Below are positions 5,583-8,694 of a stretch of DNA of 8,694 nucleotides, one piece after another (the first letter of the stretch is position 1; every line of letters starts with the position of its first letter). Under the pieces are notes generated by a model. The model did not search any database, had not been told where the DNA came from, and was given only the letters and a program-made list of their open reading frames with translations. Position numbers and translations under genes: made by a program. The stretch spans positions 1 to 8,694 of the forward strand of contig JADGFH010000219.1 in assembly GCA_016743925.1 (NCBI GenBank), given 5' to 3'. The stretch is from Labilibaculum sp. (GTDB taxonomy: Bacteria > Bacteroidota > Bacteroidia > Bacteroidales > Marinifilaceae).

Positions 5583-6425
5583 ATGAACATCGAAAAAGTA
5601 AAAAAGTACAATCATAAACTACTTGCCGTTTTGGGTACAATTGTAGCTCTTATGGCTTTAATCGGTTTAATTTCCCTATTAACATTTGTGGTAGGTGATA
5701 TTAGTTCGAGTTTTGGAAGCAACAATCAGGATGGTATTTTATCTGACGAGAAAATTGAGCTGCTACAAAAGGAAAACAAACGACAGCAAATCGTTTCCTA
5801 TCAAATTCCAGAACTTGTGGATACCCTAAATCTAATTTACATGATACCTGTATCGCAAAAAACATTGAATAACCCAGAAGGCATAGAAGATGATGGTGTT
5901 TTAGGCCTACTCGATATGCAAGGCGGCAGTTTTAGTTCTGGAAAAAAATACAGAAAACGGTCTTATTATGGTTCGTACAACAACCTCTTAATTTACGATG
6001 CTAAAAAAGAGAATTCAACCAAGCTATTCGATGATCGGGTCAACTTTGAAAAAATTGACACCAAATACTTTGACGATAATGATGTTTTTATTGTCTTTAC
6101 GGCTGCTACTGCAGATTCGTTTAAGGATGGCCTTATTAATTCCAAGGATCTAAAAAAACTATACATCTACTCCGTAGCTGAGCAAAAGCTAAAGGATGTA
6201 AGTTTGAACAATGCAGATGTAATTGCTTATAAATTTGTAAATGAGAGCAAAAACCTTTTGGTTCAATTTGGTATCGATTACAATGAGGATGGCAAGTATG
6301 AATCTTCAAAAGAGCCTAAAACATTGCGATTATTCAACTATAAATCTGGTGCGCTATCGGAGATTGTGAGCAAAGAAATCCACTCGCAATTGCAAAAGAA
6401 ATTGGAAGGTAGCAGTAAAGAATAA
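5583..6425 (+). CDS. Single-pass membrane protein with two EF-hand-like loops
   Basis: This 280-residue protein has a short basic N-terminus, one strong membrane helix (about 13-37) and a large extracytoplasmic domain. That domain is beta-rich in its second half (LLIYDAKKE, VFIVFTAAT, LYIYSV, NLLVQFGID), suggesting a small propeller- or sandwich-like fold. Two acidic loops resemble calcium-binding EF-hand/dockerin loops. DSFKDGLINSKD (178-189) has acidic residues at loop positions 1, 5 and 12 and Gly at 6. DYNEDG (232-237) has the 1-3-5-6 pattern, but its Glu falls at 244, one residue past position 12. I recognise no named family. It precedes the outer-membrane gene by only 27 bp, so the two are probably co-transcribed. 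Its last codons (LEGSSKE) reappear as a relic before lgt. Confidence 0.82.
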   Translation: MNIEKVKKYNHKLLAVLGTIVALMALIGLISLLTFVVGDISSSFGSNNQDGILSDEKIELLQKENKRQQIVSYQIPELVDTLNLIYMIPVSQKTLNNPEGIEDDGVLGLLDMQGGSFSSGKKYRKRSYYGSYNNLLIYDAKKENSTKLFDDRVNFEKIDTKYFDDNDVFIVFTAATADSFKDGLINSKDLKKLYIYSVAEQKLKDVSLNNADVIAYKFVNESKNLLVQFGIDYNEDGKYESSKEPKTLRLFNYKSGALSEIVSKEIHSQLQKKLEGSSKE

Positions 6426-6426
6426 T
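6398..6426 (+). repeat. Direct repeat, left copy (3' end of the 5583-6425 gene)
   Basis: These 29 bp cover the last codons and stop of the membrane-protein gene and match 7140-7168 at 25 of 29 positions by hand alignment. In both copies the in-frame reading is LEGS-x-KE-stop (KLEGSSKE here). The copies flank the outer-membrane protein gene. Confidence 0.65.
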
Positions 6427-6452
6427 TCAGTAACATCCTACAACAAAAAAAA

Positions 6453-7121
6453 ATGAAGAAATACCTTATTCTAACCTCTCTTCTCTTGCTGTTTCATCTG
6501 GGAGTGTATTCTCAGTCGGAGGAAAAAAAGCCTAAGTTTGAAATTCACACAACACCATTAACTATGGTTGATTATACCCCACGATTAAGAGTGGGTGTTG
6601 AGTATCAGAAATCGGATAAATTTGCCTATGGTCTTGATTTTGGTTTGGGAAATCATTTCCTGAATCAATTCAGGCTTCAGGATGATGCAAAAAATAAATA
6701 TAGATTTTGGGAAGTAAGACCAGAACTAAAATATTACTTCATGAACTCCAATAATCCAGTCTCCCTGTATTGTGCTGCAGAATTGTTCTACCTCAATACT
6801 TCGAGCACAATTTACGATGATCATTTCTATCCTGAAAGCGCATCAACAGCTATTGTTTACGACAGAGCAGGCTTTCAGAAACAAAAAATGGGAGCACATC
6901 TAAAAGCTGGTTTAAAAATAGTTGCAAACAACAGGTTTAGTCTCGATTTTTATTTTGGAGGTGGAATAGCCCATCGAAAAGTAAACTATACCCATATTGT
7001 TAACCCAAGAACTGAGGAATTTGTTGAAACCAACGAAGAATGGGGCCTTGGCACAAAAAAGGAAGGAAACATGAGTTTGTTTCATGTAACATTAGGATTT
7101 AAAGTCGGCTATATTTTTTAA
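6453..7121 (+). CDS. Outer-membrane beta-barrel protein (DUF3575-like)
   Basis: This 222-residue protein starts with a Sec signal peptide (residues 1-20; MKKYLILT..., cleavage likely near VYS-QS). The mature part alternates polar and hydrophobic residues in short strands with Gly-rich turns (FAYGLDFGLGNHFL, VSLYCAAELFYL, SLDFYFGGGIAHR). It ends in an aromatic residue (FKVGYIF), as expected for a barrel assembled by BAM. YRFWEVRPELKYYF (83-96) resembles the 'RFW-x-V-x-P-E-x-(K/R)-Y-W/F' segment of Bacteroidota DUF3575 porin-like proteins. The size suits a barrel of about eight strands. The start ATG follows an A-run. It is flanked by the 29-bp direct repeats, which hints that it was inserted between its two neighbours. 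Ligand or transport role is unknown. Confidence 0.82.
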   Translation: MKKYLILTSLLLLFHLGVYSQSEEKKPKFEIHTTPLTMVDYTPRLRVGVEYQKSDKFAYGLDFGLGNHFLNQFRLQDDAKNKYRFWEVRPELKYYFMNSNNPVSLYCAAELFYLNTSSTIYDDHFYPESASTAIVYDRAGFQKQKMGAHLKAGLKIVANNRFSLDFYFGGGIAHRKVNYTHIVNPRTEEFVETNEEWGLGTKKEGNMSLFHVTLGFKVGYIF

Positions 7122-7128
7122 AATCCTC

Positions 7129-7168
7129 GAAATAAGCAAGAGACTGGAAGGAAGCAGAAAAGAATAAT
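7129..7168 (+). pseudogene. Relic of the 3' end of a paralogue; right direct repeat
   Basis: The segment reads EISKRLEGSRKE and then TAA (7165-7167), closely matching the end of the gene at 5583-6425 (KKLEGSSKE-stop). The 29 bp at 7140-7168 match 6398-6426 at 25 positions. No start codon or longer homologous frame precedes it, because the outer-membrane gene ends at 7121. It is best read as the remaining tail of a second copy of that gene, or as a duplication made when the outer-membrane gene arrived. Confidence 0.55.
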
Positions 7169-7194
7169 AACAGACTTCAAAATAAAGTAGAATT

Positions 7195-8046
7195 ATGATA
7201 TTGAATTATATAAACTGGTCTCCCGATCCAGAGATTATTAATGTATTCGGAATTTCCATTCGTTACTATGGATTATTATTTGCATCAGGATTGATGTTGT
7301 GTATGTATGTTCTTGCTTGGATTTTTAAGCGAGAAAATATTCCAGCAGAGAATTTAGAGAAACTATCCATTTATGGCGTGATTGGAATTCTTGCTGGTGC
7401 AAGATTAGGTCACTGCTTATTTTATGAGCCTTCTTATTATTTCTCTCATCCAGTAGAAATGCTTTTGCCAATTAAGTTTTTAACTGAAGGAGGAATTAAA
7501 TTTACAGGTTACCAAGGTTTGGCAAGTCATGGTGGTGCGCTTGGTTTAATCATTGCATTGATTTTTTATTCTCGAAAAACGAAACATGCCATACTCGACA
7601 CCATTGATTTAATAGCAGTTGTAACGGCATTAGCTGGTGGATTTATAAGACTAGCAAACCTTATGAATTCAGAAATAATTGGAATACCAACAACAAGTTC
7701 TTGGGGATTTATTTTCAAACGAATTGATAATATCCCAAGACATCCAGCCCAACTTTACGAAGCAGTATCGTATTTCTTAATTTTTACAATCATGATTGTT
7801 CTTTACAAAACAAAACGAGCGCAATTAAGAAATGGATTCTTCTTCGGTCTTACACTTGTGCTAATATTTACTGCTCGATTCTTTATAGAATTTATCAAAG
7901 AAAGACAAGTAGCATTTGAAGAAAGTATGCAATTAGACATGGGGCAAATTTTGAGTATTCCGTATATAATTGTTGGTATTGGTTTTATGATTTATGGAAT
8001 AACAAAGACAAGAAAAAAACTCAATTCACAACAAATTATAAAATAA
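7195..8046 (+). CDS. lgt: Prolipoprotein diacylglyceryl transferase
   Basis: Lgt transfers diacylglyceryl from phosphatidylglycerol to the lipobox cysteine of prolipoproteins in the inner membrane, the first step of lipoprotein maturation. The 283-residue length and about seven hydrophobic segments are typical. Recognisable motifs, in order, are ISIRYYGLLFA (20-30), GARLGHCLFYEP (68-79), SHGGALG with His112 (111-117), and the family signature GGFIRLANLMNSEIIG (148-163) with Arg152, Asn155, Asn158 and Glu160. RHPAQLYEA (182-190) and ARFFIEFIKERQ (227-238) with Arg228 and Glu232 follow. These cover the known essential His, Arg and Asn positions of the E. coli enzyme. The Gly usually before the signature Arg is Ile here, which I believe is common in Bacteroidota. 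It follows the relic at 7129-7168 by 26 bp. A likely client, the Cys17 lipoprotein, is encoded in this window. Confidence 0.97.
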   Translation: MILNYINWSPDPEIINVFGISIRYYGLLFASGLMLCMYVLAWIFKRENIPAENLEKLSIYGVIGILAGARLGHCLFYEPSYYFSHPVEMLLPIKFLTEGGIKFTGYQGLASHGGALGLIIALIFYSRKTKHAILDTIDLIAVVTALAGGFIRLANLMNSEIIGIPTTSSWGFIFKRIDNIPRHPAQLYEAVSYFLIFTIMIVLYKTKRAQLRNGFFFGLTLVLIFTARFFIEFIKERQVAFEESMQLDMGQILSIPYIIVGIGFMIYGITKTRKKLNSQQIIK

Positions 8047-8047
8047 T

Positions 8048-8160
8048 ATGTAAATTTATTCCTTTTATTTTCTTAGCGTTTTACTAACGCAACAAGCCTA
8101 ATTGCGCAAGAAATTTAGCAAGTCCATTAAATTACCAACTAAAGAATAAAAAGTTTAAGT
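8048..8160 (+). pseudogene. Possible remnant of a secreted-protein leader
   Basis: Between lgt and the hydrolase gene, pieces of a classic Bacteroidota signal peptide can be read across three frames. KFIPFIFLAF (from 8052) is followed in another frame by LLTQQA (about 8081-8098) and then IAQEI (about 8101-8115). Stops and frameshifts separate them, and an ATG immediately followed by TAA sits at 8048-8053. Only the leader seems to remain. A weak hairpin GCGTT/AACGC (8076-8080, 8086-8090) lies inside it without a T-tract. Low-complexity DNA could mimic this, so I hold it loosely. Confidence 0.28.
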
Positions 8161-8694
8161 ATGAAAAAGATTATAATATTACTGCTGACCCTTTTGGTTG
8201 TTCAAATTTCTTTTGCTCAAGAAAAAACCGAAGTAAAATGGTGGAATCCGGCCAGTAGTGAATTTTCTGTAATTTCTGGTCAGGCCTGGCCAAATGAAGT
8301 TAATTCTATTTATCATCGACTTCCCGCTAAATCTGAAAAGGAAGTACAAGCAGCTGTATGGGGATTATCCAAACAGTCGGCAGGATTATCAATACGATTT
8401 TGGACCAATTCTGATAGCATTTTCGTTAAATATAAAGTGAAAGGTAATCTTGCGATGCCTCATATGCCTTCGACTGGCGTTAGCGGATTGGATTTATACA
8501 GTAAATCTTATGATGGTGAATGGCTGCGTTCTTGGGGTGCATATTCTGTTGGTCGCAATTATAATTTTGTTATTGATGAAAATTCTAATGCCTATAAAAA
8601 ACATGGCAGAGAATATCAGTTGTTTTTACCGCTTTACAATGAAGTTGATATTTTGGAAATAGGTGTTACTGAAAAATCATTTTTCAAAGCATTG
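8161..8694 (+). CDS. Secreted SGNH/GDSL hydrolase, N-terminal part (3' truncated)
   Basis: The ATG at 8161 opens a 178-codon frame that is still open at the window edge. Residues 1-19 form a Sec signal peptide (MKKIIILLLTLLVVQISFA, then QE). The following domain shows the pattern of the beta-sandwich 'GxDLY' module found before SGNH hydrolase domains: WWNPA, YHRLP (51-55), VWGLSKQSAGLSIRFWTNS (67-85), MPHMPSTG (99-106) and the name-giving GLDLY (109-113). Later strands follow (EYQLFLPLYNEVDILEIGV). The catalytic SGNH domain, with its GDS nucleophile motif, should follow beyond 8694. Such enzymes deacylate carbohydrates or lipids in the periplasm or outside the cell; the substrate cannot be told from this part. 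It starts 114 bp after lgt and may be independently expressed. Confidence 0.88.
   Translation, partial: MKKIIILLLTLLVVQISFAQEKTEVKWWNPASSEFSVISGQAWPNEVNSIYHRLPAKSEKEVQAAVWGLSKQSAGLSIRFWTNSDSIFVKYKVKGNLAMPHMPSTGVSGLDLYSKSYDGEWLRSWGAYSVGRNYNFVIDENSNAYKKHGREYQLFLPLYNEVDILEIGVTEKSFFKAL

Noticed and set aside
8076..8090. Terminator after lgt
   Set aside because: The GCGTT/AACGC stem is only 5 bp and is not followed by a T-tract on either strand.
8450..8662. 70-codon plus-strand frame
   Set aside because: It is a shifted frame inside the SGNH hydrolase gene, whose own frame shows signal peptide and GxDLY motifs.

Overview
The window looks like chromosomal DNA of a low-GC member of the Bacteroidota, probably a marine Bacteroidales/Marinilabiliales-type organism. 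The signs are strong A/T richness, no Shine-Dalgarno sites before start codons, a hybrid two-component kinase, a short protein with the GldL-type GAxFKLxHxPxG signature, a type II signal-peptide lipoprotein, a barrel-like outer-membrane protein with an aromatic C-terminus, and an SGNH hydrolase with a GxDLY N-terminal domain. The taxonomic call is inference; there is no rRNA here.

Left part (1-2668). The window opens inside a hybrid histidine kinase: the end of its ATPase domain plus a complete receiver domain. Facing it is a minus-strand gene (881-1618) for an all-helical protein resembling the DUF6261 group, with an intrinsic terminator at 816-842. Upstream of this gene there is no convincing CDS for about 1 kb. 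Instead there is a degenerate tandem array of 42-bp units (about 1668-2054), followed by very A/T-rich DNA (2055-2668) with several inverted repeats and a possible promoter/terminator pair.

Middle part (2669-5582). This is a run of small plus-strand genes with a mobile or accessory character: a 69-residue GldL-like membrane protein, a lipoprotein with an HExxH metallopeptidase motif, a 57-residue membrane protein, a two-TM membrane gene broken by an in-frame stop, and an RDD-family membrane protein. Two copies of a structured 71-bp repeat (4116-4186 and 4930-5000) bracket the 57-residue gene and the broken gene. Each copy ends about 30 bp before the next start codon.

Right part (5583-8694). 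A probable co-directional cluster holds a single-pass membrane protein with two EF-hand-like loops, a barrel-like outer-membrane protein and lgt (prolipoprotein diacylglyceryl transferase, the first enzyme of lipoprotein maturation). An imperfect 29-bp direct repeat flanks the outer-membrane gene. It suggests that this gene was inserted, or that a neighbouring paralogue was lost. Past lgt lies what looks like the relic of a signal peptide, then the start of a secreted SGNH hydrolase that runs off the right edge.

The most unusual elements are non-coding: the 42-bp array beside the DUF6261-like gene and the paired REP-like repeats around the small membrane genes.
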